The notes under the pieces: generated by a model | Told to the model about the DNA's origin: nothing | Database searches by the model: none | Seen by the model: only the letters and a program-made list of their open reading frames with translations | Shown here: piece after piece, positions 18,037-25,859 of the stretch | Position numbering within the stretch: position 1 is the stretch's first letter | How the letters are laid out: each line of letters starts with the position of its first letter | Program-made: the position numbers and the translations under genes | Assembly: GCA_026419015.1 (NCBI GenBank) | Contig: JAOAAF010000006.1 | Span: forward strand, 1 to 52,789 | Reading direction: 5' to 3' | Source: Spirochaetota bacterium | Lineage (GTDB): Bacteria; Spirochaetota; UBA4802; JAGODF01 | Length of the DNA: 52,789 bases

Positions 18037-18870
18037 AAAGGAAAGCAAGAGTTTCAATTCGCGGACAAAAACCTGTTATTGTAAGTTGCGATGCATTGAT
18101 TATTTTTCCACATGTGATATTCATTCGCACACAAAGCGCGCATATATTTGGAGGAAGTATTGTTATGCTTTTAGAGATTGTTTATAATATTGCAAAATTA
18201 TAAAAACTCTTCTAAGAACGAGTTTTGTAGAATTTTAAAAAGGCATATGTGAGAAAGCGATGTGGAGATCTGTTGAATGCATAATTTGTAAAATATTTTG
18301 CATGTATTACACTGTTGCTAAAATAGATATTAATAATTCTAATCAATAACAATTGAAATGTTTATTAATAAAAGCTTTGGGGTTGTAATTGAAAAATTTA
18401 TAGAAAATTTTTTATAATTATTCATTTCAATCTGACTTTATTTACGAAGAAATTTCTGTATCTTGAAAAAACCTTCTGCAAGAGTCGGAACTTAATTTTT
18501 ACGAATTGTCATATTTTAAGTGGAATCTTTTTTTAAGTTAGTTTTTTGCAATCTATGTAATACCGTGAAAATGTCGCGTCTACTGAACATATTTTAAAGA
18601 ATATACAAATAAAAGGCGTAAAAAAATTTGTCGTTTATGTTCTGTTTTTTTATCTCATTCAAAATAAAATTATACTTGCCATTGAAATTAATATGTTGTA
18701 TATTTATTTACGTGTTTTGAGAGTCAGAAATTCGTATTGGTAAATATATTGCATGAAGTGTGAAAATAATTTTGCGCGTTTCTTTAATTAGAAAAGCTTA
18801 ATGGGTGGAAGTTAGCATATATAAAAAAATAATAATTTTTAACACAATACAACAAATTAAGGAGAATCGT
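18037..18870. other. Long AT-rich gene-poor stretch with a possible leader ORF and hairpin
   Basis: No protein gene of normal size is present in these 834 bases. One local structure stands out: GGAGGAAG (18150-18157) precedes ATG 18165, which opens a 12-codon frame ending at 18203; immediately after it AAAACTC (18203-18209) and GAGTTTT (18220-18226) form a hairpin. There is no T-run, so it is not a clear terminator. The rest is very AT-rich with many TATAAT-like strings, so promoters cannot be singled out. Confidence 0.4.
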
Positions 18871-19440
18871 ATGAAAAAATTGGGAGTATTTGTATTGGCT
18901 GTATTAGTAATAGTGAGTTGTGGTGGGCGTACGCAGTATCTCGATGCTACAAAGGATGAAGGTTCACGAGAGTGGGGACCGCGCGAAATAAAAACAACAG
19001 TATCAAAAATGGTTAGCTCATTGTATTCTTTTTTGAAGGACGAATATAAAAAACCTGCATACCTACAGGTGCGTAAGTTTAGAAACCTCACTTCGGAACA
19101 TATTGATACGCAGATGATTGCAAATGAAATCGCGACGAATCTTATTAAAAAGCGCATTAAGTTCATCGATGAAACGATGACAAAGGATACAATAGAGGAA
19201 ATCGAAAAGGGGATGACAGGAATGTACGATGCAGAAACTGCCATTCCTGTGGGAATGTTGAAGCAACCCAATTTGTGGCTAACGGGAGATATCCGCGACA
19301 ATGTGCGAAGAGTTGGCAACAGGCAGATACAATATTTAGTGGTCACACTTAAGTTAGTGGAGGCTGCAACTCGTGTCGAAGTGTGGAATGAACAGCAAGA
19401 GTTTCTGAAATCATCCAGTGCGACGAGGGTTTCCTTTTAA
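18871..19440 (+). CDS. lpoB: LpoB-like penicillin-binding-protein activator lipoprotein
   Basis: A 189-residue lipoprotein with lipobox VIVSC (Cys17) after a classic signal peptide. The body matches the LpoB/COG3417 family, with YLDATKDEG, RKFRNLTSEHIDTQMIANEI and a later WLTGDIRDN stretch. In enterobacteria LpoB sits in the outer membrane and activates the synthase PBP1b; whether the same partner exists here is unknown. The ATG at 18871 has AAGGAG eight bases upstream, so the frame extending to 18805 is not used. A perfect intrinsic terminator follows. The next gene is a COG3014-like lipoprotein, which is also a neighbour of lpoB-type genes in some proteobacteria as far as I know. Confidence 0.85.
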   Translation: MKKLGVFVLAVLVIVSCGGRTQYLDATKDEGSREWGPREIKTTVSKMVSSLYSFLKDEYKKPAYLQVRKFRNLTSEHIDTQMIANEIATNLIKKRIKFIDETMTKDTIEEIEKGMTGMYDAETAIPVGMLKQPNLWLTGDIRDNVRRVGNRQIQYLVVTLKLVEAATRVEVWNEQQEFLKSSSATRVSF

Positions 19441-19480
19441 GTTTTTGGCAAGCTTCACGTGTTATGTAAAACGATGAGGT

Positions 19481-19525
19481 AAACCGCTTTTTTCTTTTAT
19501 TTTTAGAGAAAAAAGCGGTTTTGTT
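19481..19525 (+). terminator. Strong intrinsic terminator after the lpoB-like gene
   Basis: AAACCGCTTTTTTCT (19481-19495) is perfectly complementary to 19507-19521 across an 11-base loop and ends in T-rich sequence. It lies 40 bases after the lpoB-like stop and separates it from the next lipoprotein gene, which has its own TATAAT at 19556. Confidence 0.88.
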
Positions 19526-19589
19526 GTTTTTGATTAAGTAGTTGAAAAGCTGTTATATAATGATTTTTTCATATGTGAGGGGATAGACA

Positions 19590-20993
19590 ATGAAACGCGC
19601 AATGATAGTCGCTTCGCTGTGTTCTGTTTTCTTTTTTCTAATTTTGTGCAGTACCAACTACAACGAGATGATTCGTAAAGCAGAGACAACTTTTTATGGC
19701 GGGAATTATTTAGAAGCAGCGCGCTCGCTATTGCCGCGAATAAATGAAAAAGGGAAAGATCAACTTCTGTTTATGATGGAGGCGGGATCGATGCTCCATG
19801 CAGGTGGCGATTATGAAAAAAGCGTTAATGTGTTTACCCATGCAGCGAAGCTGGCACAAGAAATTGCAATTAGCATAAGCAAGGAAGCAGCAGCGTTACT
19901 GCTGAACGAGACGACTACCAATTACCGGGGAGAAGATCACGAGCGCGTGTTAATTCACATGTATTTAGGGTTGGGACGAATGCTCTTAGGGAAAAATGAG
20001 GAGGCACGCGTTGATTTCAAGAAAGTGAATGATCTTTTACGAGAGCTTGTTCAAATTGGTGGAGGGGCGTATAAGCAAAATAAAATGGCGAAGTACCTCA
20101 CAGCCATAGCCTTTGAAAATACCGCTGATCTTGAGCGAGATGATAACGATAGGGAATTTGCTTATGTGGAATATAAGCAGATTTTAGCATTGGATAATCG
20201 CTTGCCATTGGTGTATCAGGATTTGCAAAGGATGGCAAGTTATTTCGGCGATACAGATTTGCTTGCGCAATACCGACGATATAATCAGAATTTTCTCAAT
20301 TCCATACCAAAAGATGCAGGTGAATTTGTGGTGATCTTTGAATCGGGAAAGGGGCCAATAAAAGTATCGCGCGGTCCACTTATGTCAGAACGGTCGATGG
20401 CAAATGGCGTCCGCATAGCGATAGCTGGATTAAGGGGTGCCGAAGCAGCAGCAACAGCAGCAATTATGGTAGCGCTCAATAAGGCAGAAAATCCTATACC
20501 AAAATTTCAAAAAAGAGAAAATCGGGTAAGCCATCTTGAAATCGTTGTAAATGGGAACAATTTGGGAAGAACATACTTGCTCGAAGATGTTGAAGAAACT
20601 GCGGTAAAAAACTTGGAAGATCAATACGCGCGGATCGTTACGAAAGTTGCTGCGGGGATTGTCACAAAGGTAGCAGTGTCCATTGCAGCGGGAATTGCTG
20701 CACAGAAATTAGCGGAGCAATCCCGTCAATTGAAAGGAATTGCAGGGGTGGTTGGAGCGATTGCCGGTGCAGGTACAGGTGCAGCTTTGATTTCACAAAT
20801 AAAGCCCGATCTGCGATGTTGGCATACATTGCCGGCAAACTTTCAATTAGGTAGATTTTTTCTCCCTCCTGGGGAACATGATGTGGAAATTAGTTTAGTT
20901 GGCAGAGCAGGTGGTGTGGTGACCACTCTTTCAAGAAAGATAACTATTGAAAAGGGGAAGAGAAATATTTTCGATTTGCGGACCGTATTTTAG
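19590..20993 (+). CDS. COG3014-like lipoprotein with TPR-like N-terminal half
   Basis: A 467-residue exported protein. The signal sequence ends in FLILC (Cys20), a relaxed lipobox. Residues 25-245 are helical and TPR-like (YLEAARSLL, YEKSVNVFTHAAKLAQ, YLGLGRMLLGKNEEARVDF). The second half contains VVIFESGKGPIK, alanine/glycine-rich helices at about 345-400 (VAAGIVTKVAVSIAAGIAA), and a C-terminal beta domain with LPPGEHDVEI. This order matches the COG3014 family, whose function is not established. TATAAT at 19556 and AGGGGATA ahead of ATG 19590 are its likely signals. It follows the lpoB-like gene but is separated from it by a terminator. Confidence 0.82.
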   Translation: MKRAMIVASLCSVFFFLILCSTNYNEMIRKAETTFYGGNYLEAARSLLPRINEKGKDQLLFMMEAGSMLHAGGDYEKSVNVFTHAAKLAQEIAISISKEAAALLLNETTTNYRGEDHERVLIHMYLGLGRMLLGKNEEARVDFKKVNDLLRELVQIGGGAYKQNKMAKYLTAIAFENTADLERDDNDREFAYVEYKQILALDNRLPLVYQDLQRMASYFGDTDLLAQYRRYNQNFLNSIPKDAGEFVVIFESGKGPIKVSRGPLMSERSMANGVRIAIAGLRGAEAAATAAIMVALNKAENPIPKFQKRENRVSHLEIVVNGNNLGRTYLLEDVEETAVKNLEDQYARIVTKVAAGIVTKVAVSIAAGIAAQKLAEQSRQLKGIAGVVGAIAGAGTGAALISQIKPDLRCWHTLPANFQLGRFFLPPGEHDVEISLVGRAGGVVTTLSRKITIEKGKRNIFDLRTVF

Positions 20994-21107
20994 CAGAATT
21001 TTTCTTGCAATATATATCCCTCGTTGGGCAAGTGTCAAAAAATGCCTTATAACGTGCTCGTGGCGTTTGATGCGTTATGGGATGATTGCCAAACTAGGGG
21101 CAGGGAT

Positions 21108-22979
21108 ATGAAAAGTGAAGAGACTACTCAAAGAAACGATGATGGTTTCATCGCATTGCCTCCCGAATTAGCGGTATTAGATAAGTTAAATATTCCAGTA
21201 TGTGTTATTAGTAAAGATGGCACGCTCATCGCGAGAAATAAAGAATTTATTCGTCTATTTGATATTGACAGAGATCAGATCAGAATTAACCTGAATCATT
21301 CGTTTTCCCCTGAAGATCGTCGAAAGGTTGCAATTTCATACTTGAGAGCATTGAGAGGGCAGAAACGGCAATGCACTGCAACGATACATATGCCAAATGG
21401 CGATCGATTTGCATTGCAAATTTTTCTCTACCCGATGTCAGATGGGAAAGATGTGATTTCAATTTTGGTATTTCTTCACGTTTTGACATCAAAGGATAAT
21501 GTAACAACTAATTTTTATTCGGAAAATAAGAAATCATCAGTTTCGAAAATTCCTGCAATGTATGAATTTCTTCCGTTTCCACTTTTGCAATTTCATCAAG
21601 GGGGCAAATTATTGTATGGCAATGCAGCAGCGGAAAATTTTTTTGGCTGGCCAATAGCGGAACTTAAGAATGACCCGAGAATTTTGTTGAAAACGGTGTC
21701 CGATTACGATCTCCAGAGAATAAAGAAATCATTTCAAGAAATAAATAACGGCCAAGCAGTGTGCAAACGGATAAGCGAAATTAAAGTTATGGGGAAAGGT
21801 GATACCGAAAGGTGGATGAATGTGGTGATGTACCCAATACTGCGAGAAAATGGTACAGTGGCAGTAGAGATGGTGATTGAAGATATTACAAAGATTAAGC
21901 AACTCGAGCAAAAAGTTACTTTGATGAGCAGAATTCGGGTTTTAAGCGATATTACGAAGGGACTTTTGCATTCTTTTAATAATTTGATCAATATCGTATT
22001 AAGTCGAACACAACTTCTTTTGCAAATTACCGAAAAAGATTCTGTATTAGAAGGATTGCGGGTTATTGAGCGCACTGCGGAAGAAGGAGTGCGCCAGGTA
22101 AAACGCATTGCAGAGTTTATTGGTGAAGGCGAAAAACTCGAAGAATCAGTCGAAGCATCGCTTATTGATATTTTAGAGGACGCAGCGGAATTTGCTAAAC
22201 TACAACAGAAAGTCGATGAAAAAGAAAATCGCAGAATTGTGACGATGGAAAAAGTTTACTATTCGAAAGCGACTGTTAAGACAGACATCAAATTATTACG
22301 AGAGCTTTTGCTCTCGATTATTTTTAAAGTATCGCAATTTATAAAAAAAGAAGGGAAGCTTTCAATAACGCTAAAAAATAATGGCAGCCCAGTTGTATAT
22401 GTGAAAGCGCATTCATTTACTGACACTGCTGGATACGATGCAACTGAAATGGGGATACTGTTTCGGAGTACAGACGTGCGTCTGCTTGCAGAAAAAATAA
22501 ATATACGAATCATTGAGGAAGAAAGCCCACATTCATATGCCATTCAAGCAGTAATACCCGCATCAATGGTAGTTGAAAAAAAGAAAGAAGTAAATGATTC
22601 CTTCGTAAAAATTCGTGGGTTAAATGTAATGATAGTTGAAGATCAGGAAGAACTGAGGGATGTACTTCAAGAGATGTTTAGTAACATGGGCAACCGTGTT
22701 ACTGTTTTTGGGGATGGGCATGCAGCGCTTGAAGATTTTAAAGCAAAGCAGTACGATTTATTGATTTCCGATTATGGGCTGAAAGGAATTACGGGATTAG
22801 AATTAGCGACTAAAATAAAAGAAATCGATGAAAATGTTGTCACAGTATTGCTTTCCGGATGGATGATCAGAGATCTCCGTGCACATAAGAATGTCGTCGA
22901 TGCGTTTTTTGAAAAACCATTTAAGCTTGATGATTTAATTAAGGGAATTGCGCGCATTTTAGCACTTAAAAAGAAATAA
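21108..22979 (+). CDS. PAS-PAS histidine-kinase-like protein with C-terminal receiver domain
   Basis: A soluble sensor of 623 residues. Two PAS domains (about 20-115 and 155-270) precede a dimerisation helix with His288 in LLHSFNNLINIVLS, resembling the H-box of hybrid kinases. The ATPase part (about 350-490) is degenerate: the N-box reads LLRELLLSIIFKV without the asparagine and no DxGxG is visible. The C-terminal receiver is intact, with the acidic pair VED, Asp555 in LLISDYG, and Lys603 in FEKPF. It may thus accept phosphate rather than make it. ATG 21108 follows GGGGCAGGGAT; frames from 21024 or 21042 lack such a site. No response-regulator gene is adjacent. Confidence 0.88.
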   Translation: MKSEETTQRNDDGFIALPPELAVLDKLNIPVCVISKDGTLIARNKEFIRLFDIDRDQIRINLNHSFSPEDRRKVAISYLRALRGQKRQCTATIHMPNGDRFALQIFLYPMSDGKDVISILVFLHVLTSKDNVTTNFYSENKKSSVSKIPAMYEFLPFPLLQFHQGGKLLYGNAAAENFFGWPIAELKNDPRILLKTVSDYDLQRIKKSFQEINNGQAVCKRISEIKVMGKGDTERWMNVVMYPILRENGTVAVEMVIEDITKIKQLEQKVTLMSRIRVLSDITKGLLHSFNNLINIVLSRTQLLLQITEKDSVLEGLRVIERTAEEGVRQVKRIAEFIGEGEKLEESVEASLIDILEDAAEFAKLQQKVDEKENRRIVTMEKVYYSKATVKTDIKLLRELLLSIIFKVSQFIKKEGKLSITLKNNGSPVVYVKAHSFTDTAGYDATEMGILFRSTDVRLLAEKINIRIIEEESPHSYAIQAVIPASMVVEKKKEVNDSFVKIRGLNVMIVEDQEELRDVLQEMFSNMGNRVTVFGDGHAALEDFKAKQYDLLISDYGLKGITGLELATKIKEIDENVVTVLLSGWMIRDLRAHKNVVDAFFEKPFKLDDLIKGIARILALKKK

Positions 22980-23090
22980 ATTTTATATTTTTCAGTATGT
23001 TTACGAAATTTCGAAAAAGAAAACGGTTAAGTTAATAGTGTACAGAGGGGAAAAATCTTTAAAATTTGTAATGAATTATAAAAGACGAAA

Positions 23091-23927
23091 CTAATTTTGC
23101 CATACTCCTTCGAAAATTTCAACTGCTGGACCAGTCATATATACGTGATTGTCGTTTTCATTCCATTCAATATCTAAATCGCCGCCACGTAAATGAACCA
23201 CAATGTGCCGAAGCGTTTTTTTCGTAAGAACACCTGCAACTGTTACTGCTGAGGCACCAGTTCCGCAGGCAAGGGTTTCTCCCGAACCGCGCTCCCATGT
23301 GCGCTGGATTACTTCTGTTTCAGAAATTACCTGAACGAATTCGACATTAGTCCTTTTGGGAAATGCAGGATGATTTTCAATTAAAGGCCCATACTTCTGT
23401 ACTGGGAAATTTTCGATATCTTCGACGTAAATCACCACATGCGGATTACCCATTGAGAGTGCAGTAATGCGGAATTTAAGGCCATCCAATTGCAGTTCTT
23501 CATTGATGACCATACCGGGATCGCCTTTCATAGGAATCCTTTCGCGAAGTAATATTGGTTCCCCCATATCGACACGAACTTTAGATACCTTGTCGTGTTT
23601 GGTGAACAAATCGACGTATTTTGTTCCTGCAAGGGTTTCAATTGAGATTTTTTTCTTTTTCGTGAGTCCATGATCGTATACGTATTTGGCAAAACAGCGA
23701 ATCCCATTCCCGCACATTTCTGCCTCGCTTCCATCAGCATTGAAAATGCGCATCTTGAAGTCAGCGATATTTGAATTTAAAATGAGAATAATTCCATCTG
23801 CGCCCACTCCGAAATTTCGGTGGGACATTTTTCGGGCGAGTTCCTCAACGTTTTTAATTTTTTTTCTTCGCGCGTCTATGTACAGATAATCATTCCCAAT
23901 ACCATGCATTTTCGTAAATTTTAACAT
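23091..23927 (-). CDS. dapF: Diaminopimelate epimerase
   Basis: Converts LL- to meso-diaminopimelate in the lysine and peptidoglycan pathway. Both catalytic cysteines are present: Cys72 in EMCGNGIRC and Cys221 in LACGTGA. Other family marks are KMHGIGNDYLYID at the N-terminus, VGADGI, MGNPHVV, and the substrate-binding ERGSGETLACGTG. The length of 278 residues is normal. ATG 23927 has GGAGGG eight bases upstream. It converges with the sensor gene and stands alone. Its presence says the cell wall contains meso-diaminopimelate or that lysine is made by this route. Confidence 0.97.
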   Translation of the reverse strand: MLKFTKMHGIGNDYLYIDARRKKIKNVEELARKMSHRNFGVGADGIILILNSNIADFKMRIFNADGSEAEMCGNGIRCFAKYVYDHGLTKKKKISIETLAGTKYVDLFTKHDKVSKVRVDMGEPILLRERIPMKGDPGMVINEELQLDGLKFRITALSMGNPHVVIYVEDIENFPVQKYGPLIENHPAFPKRTNVEFVQVISETEVIQRTWERGSGETLACGTGASAVTVAGVLTKKTLRHIVVHLRGGDLDIEWNENDNHVYMTGPAVEIFEGVWQN

Positions 23928-24195
23928 TCTTATTTCCCTCCAAAACTCACGCGTTGTGAGAATGTATGGGTATCACGCATAATAGCAAAATTGTTGTTTT
24001 TGGGGAAAAGTTTCCATACATATACATAAAGAATATTTCAGAGAAGAATTTCCGTCAATGAAAAAAATAAGGTCCTCTGAAAATATATAAATGGTAAGAT
24101 GCACGATAATAACAGGGTATGATTATAAAAAGGCTTTTTTATAAAAACTGGTTTTGTAAGATTAGCATTGCGAATGTTGAGTGCACAAACATATA
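23928..24195. other. Intergenic stretch behind the helical exported protein gene
   Basis: No gene is seen here. It contains an imperfect AT-rich inverted repeat around 24124-24145 and the upstream region of dapF, without a recognisable sigma-70 pair. Confidence 0.4.
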
Positions 24196-24238
24196 AAAAA
24201 CCGCCTTCCTCTGGTTTCGATTGTGGAAAGCGGTTTTT
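24196..24238 (-). terminator. Intrinsic terminator of the helical exported protein gene
   Basis: Bases 24196-24209 pair with 24225-24238 (13 of 14 positions, one C-A mismatch) around a 15-base loop. On the minus strand the arm ends in TTTTT and runs into TATAT. It lies 30 bases after the stop at 24268. Confidence 0.78.
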
Positions 24239-24267
24239 TTATAGTTTCATGTTAAACTGATAATTTT

Positions 24268-25122
24268 TTATCGAAACTCGTTGATCTTTTCAGTTTTCAT
24301 TTCATCGCGGTCGACAACTTCTTTCATGTGTTTAAATTCAGGCGATTGCAACCCGTATTCAAGTCGTACTGCGGTGAGAAGATATTCGTTCTTCTTTTGT
24401 TTGTGATAAAGCACCTGATCTTCCGAGACACCTCGCGATTGAGAAAGGACCTTTTCGACATAGCCGTAGCAGCTTGCAAGATATTTGTACGCCCATACGT
24501 CATCTTTTGTTTTGTCGTCAATTTTGATATAGCGCTCAAGAATTGGGATGCATGGGCGAAAATTGTGTAAATCGTGTTGAATGGATACGTATACTTGGAA
24601 AAGGCGGATTTTAAATGTTCTGTATGCCTCATTTTTTACCACGAAATCCTGATTGCGTTCTTCAATCTCATCGAGGGTATTAATTGCTTTTGTTAAGTAA
24701 GTCAACGCACGCGTTTTTGCTTCGGTTTTACGCATATTTACCTGACGGCGAAGCTGGTTGAGGCGATCGACCTCCTGCCAGTGCCAGCGCTCGTTTAAAA
24801 ATTTCCCTTTTTCATTTTTTTCTATTAGACGTGCCACATCGCGTTCCATGTCCTCTAAAATATCGATTGCCTTTGCATATTCATCGCGCGCAAGTTTGAG
24901 CTTATCGTCTGCATATTTTAAATTGAATTTTTCTAAATCGCGCATTGCCTTAATATATGGTTGGAAGTCTTTAATCCTCCATCCCGTTACTTCAGTAAAT
25001 TCCTCTTTCTTTTCTTCTTTTGCCTGTTGGGCAAGGATTCCTCCCGAGAGCGTAAGAAGCGAAAGAGATGCAATAAGAACAATCCCCATTTTGATGGTAT
25101 GAGTTATATTGTGCTTTTTCAT
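24268..25122 (-). CDS. Exported all-helical protein (284 aa), candidate flagellum-associated factor
   Basis: A classic signal peptide ends near ILAQQA (residues 1-33), so the protein is periplasmic or surface. The mature part looks almost wholly alpha-helical and charged, with long amphipathic helices (about 55-170), then a TPR-like section (about 175-285) including ILERYIKIDD and YKYLASCYGYVEK. I do not recognise a named domain. Upstream there is a GCCGATAT box of the type read by the flagellar sigma factor. A helical exported protein under such control could belong to a periplasmic flagellum, like the FcpA-type sheath proteins of Leptospira; this is inference from layout, not sequence proof. 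A terminator follows. Confidence 0.75.
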   Translation of the reverse strand: MKKHNITHTIKMGIVLIASLSLLTLSGGILAQQAKEEKKEEFTEVTGWRIKDFQPYIKAMRDLEKFNLKYADDKLKLARDEYAKAIDILEDMERDVARLIEKNEKGKFLNERWHWQEVDRLNQLRRQVNMRKTEAKTRALTYLTKAINTLDEIEERNQDFVVKNEAYRTFKIRLFQVYVSIQHDLHNFRPCIPILERYIKIDDKTKDDVWAYKYLASCYGYVEKVLSQSRGVSEDQVLYHKQKKNEYLLTAVRLEYGLQSPEFKHMKEVVDRDEMKTEKINEFR

Positions 25123-25534
25123 TGCAAATAACCCTTGTAATAAAGTTTACGACACCAGTGTGCGCTCGTTAATATATCGGCAAATCAGTTGCAAAAATTG
25201 ATGATAGTTTAAATAAATAATGCAAATTTTCAACATAAAAATGTGTGAATCGCATTTCGCACAATCGAGGTAATTTTATGACATAAAATAAAAAATGTCA
25301 AAAAATTTTAAGATTTTTTAACAATAAATTTATCGGATTGTGATAACGAGGATTGTATTTAAATATTGGACCGATGAAACGCCGCTGAACAAATATGGAA
25401 CTATTATATCCAAATAAAAAGTTCGTAAAATGTTTTGTGTTACGTGAAAAGGCCTTTTTAAACATAGAAAAATTCTTAAATTTAAATAAAACGGTTTGTT
25501 GAACTGTTTTATTGCAAAAAGTGGTGGTGGATGT
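25123..25534. other. Divergent intergenic region with sigma-28-like promoter
   Basis: It separates the helical exported protein gene (minus) from the STAS gene (plus). Apart from the sigma-28-like element at 25174-25201 there is a 12-base palindrome AAAAGGCCTTTT at 25447-25458. No RNA gene is recognised. Confidence 0.4.
25174..25201 (-). promoter_or_regulatory. Candidate sigma-28 (FliA/SigD-type) promoter
   Basis: On the minus strand GCCGATAT (25181 to 25174) matches the SigD-type -10 exactly, with TCAA (25201 to 25198; consensus TAAA) 16 bases upstream. The predicted start of transcription near 25167 gives a 45-base leader before ATG 25122. It is a single match found by eye. Confidence 0.5.
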
Positions 25535-25846
25535 ATGAACAATAGCATCATTGCGAATCGCGATAACGTTGTAGTAGTAACCGAAAAGGGTTTTTGCGGT
25601 ATTGCGGGAGAAAATTTACAAAAAAAGATTTGCCAAACTGCACTTCATGCAAGCCGCGTTGTTCTCGATTTGCGCTACATCACCGCGCTCGATTCCGTTC
25701 AAATGTCATTTCTGGTAAAAATGCATCTTTTATTGCGGAAGCAAAAGAAAATTCTTTTTTTAAGGAATATATCGGAATCGGTAATGGGCGTTTTTCGAAA
25801 TACCAATTTGGATAAAAATTTTTATTTTGATCTTCATTGCTTCTAA
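25535..25846 (+). CDS. STAS-domain protein (anti-sigma-factor-antagonist-like)
   Basis: A 103-residue single STAS domain: VVLDLRYITALDSVQMSFLV is the helix-1 region (residues about 42-61), with the acceptor-type serine of the DS pair, and ILFLRNISESVMGVF is the following strand and helix. Such proteins bind anti-sigma kinases or act as regulated switches in sensory complexes. The ATG at 25535 is used; a TTG 13 codons earlier lacks a ribosome site, and the site for the ATG (GGTGG) is itself modest. The stop lies 13 bases before the chemoreceptor start, so the pair is probably one transcription unit and may work together. Confidence 0.85.
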   Translation: MNNSIIANRDNVVVVTEKGFCGIAGENLQKKICQTALHASRVVLDLRYITALDSVQMSFLVKMHLLLRKQKKILFLRNISESVMGVFRNTNLDKNFYFDLHCF

Positions 25847-25859
25847 GTTTTGGTAAGCG

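Noticed and set aside
25447-25458. AAAAGGCCTTTT palindrome
   Set aside because: Short, single copy, AT-rich; no spacing that ties it to a promoter.
25123-25534. Possible c-di-GMP riboswitch ahead of the STAS gene
   Set aside because: None of the conserved GEMM core elements is visible.
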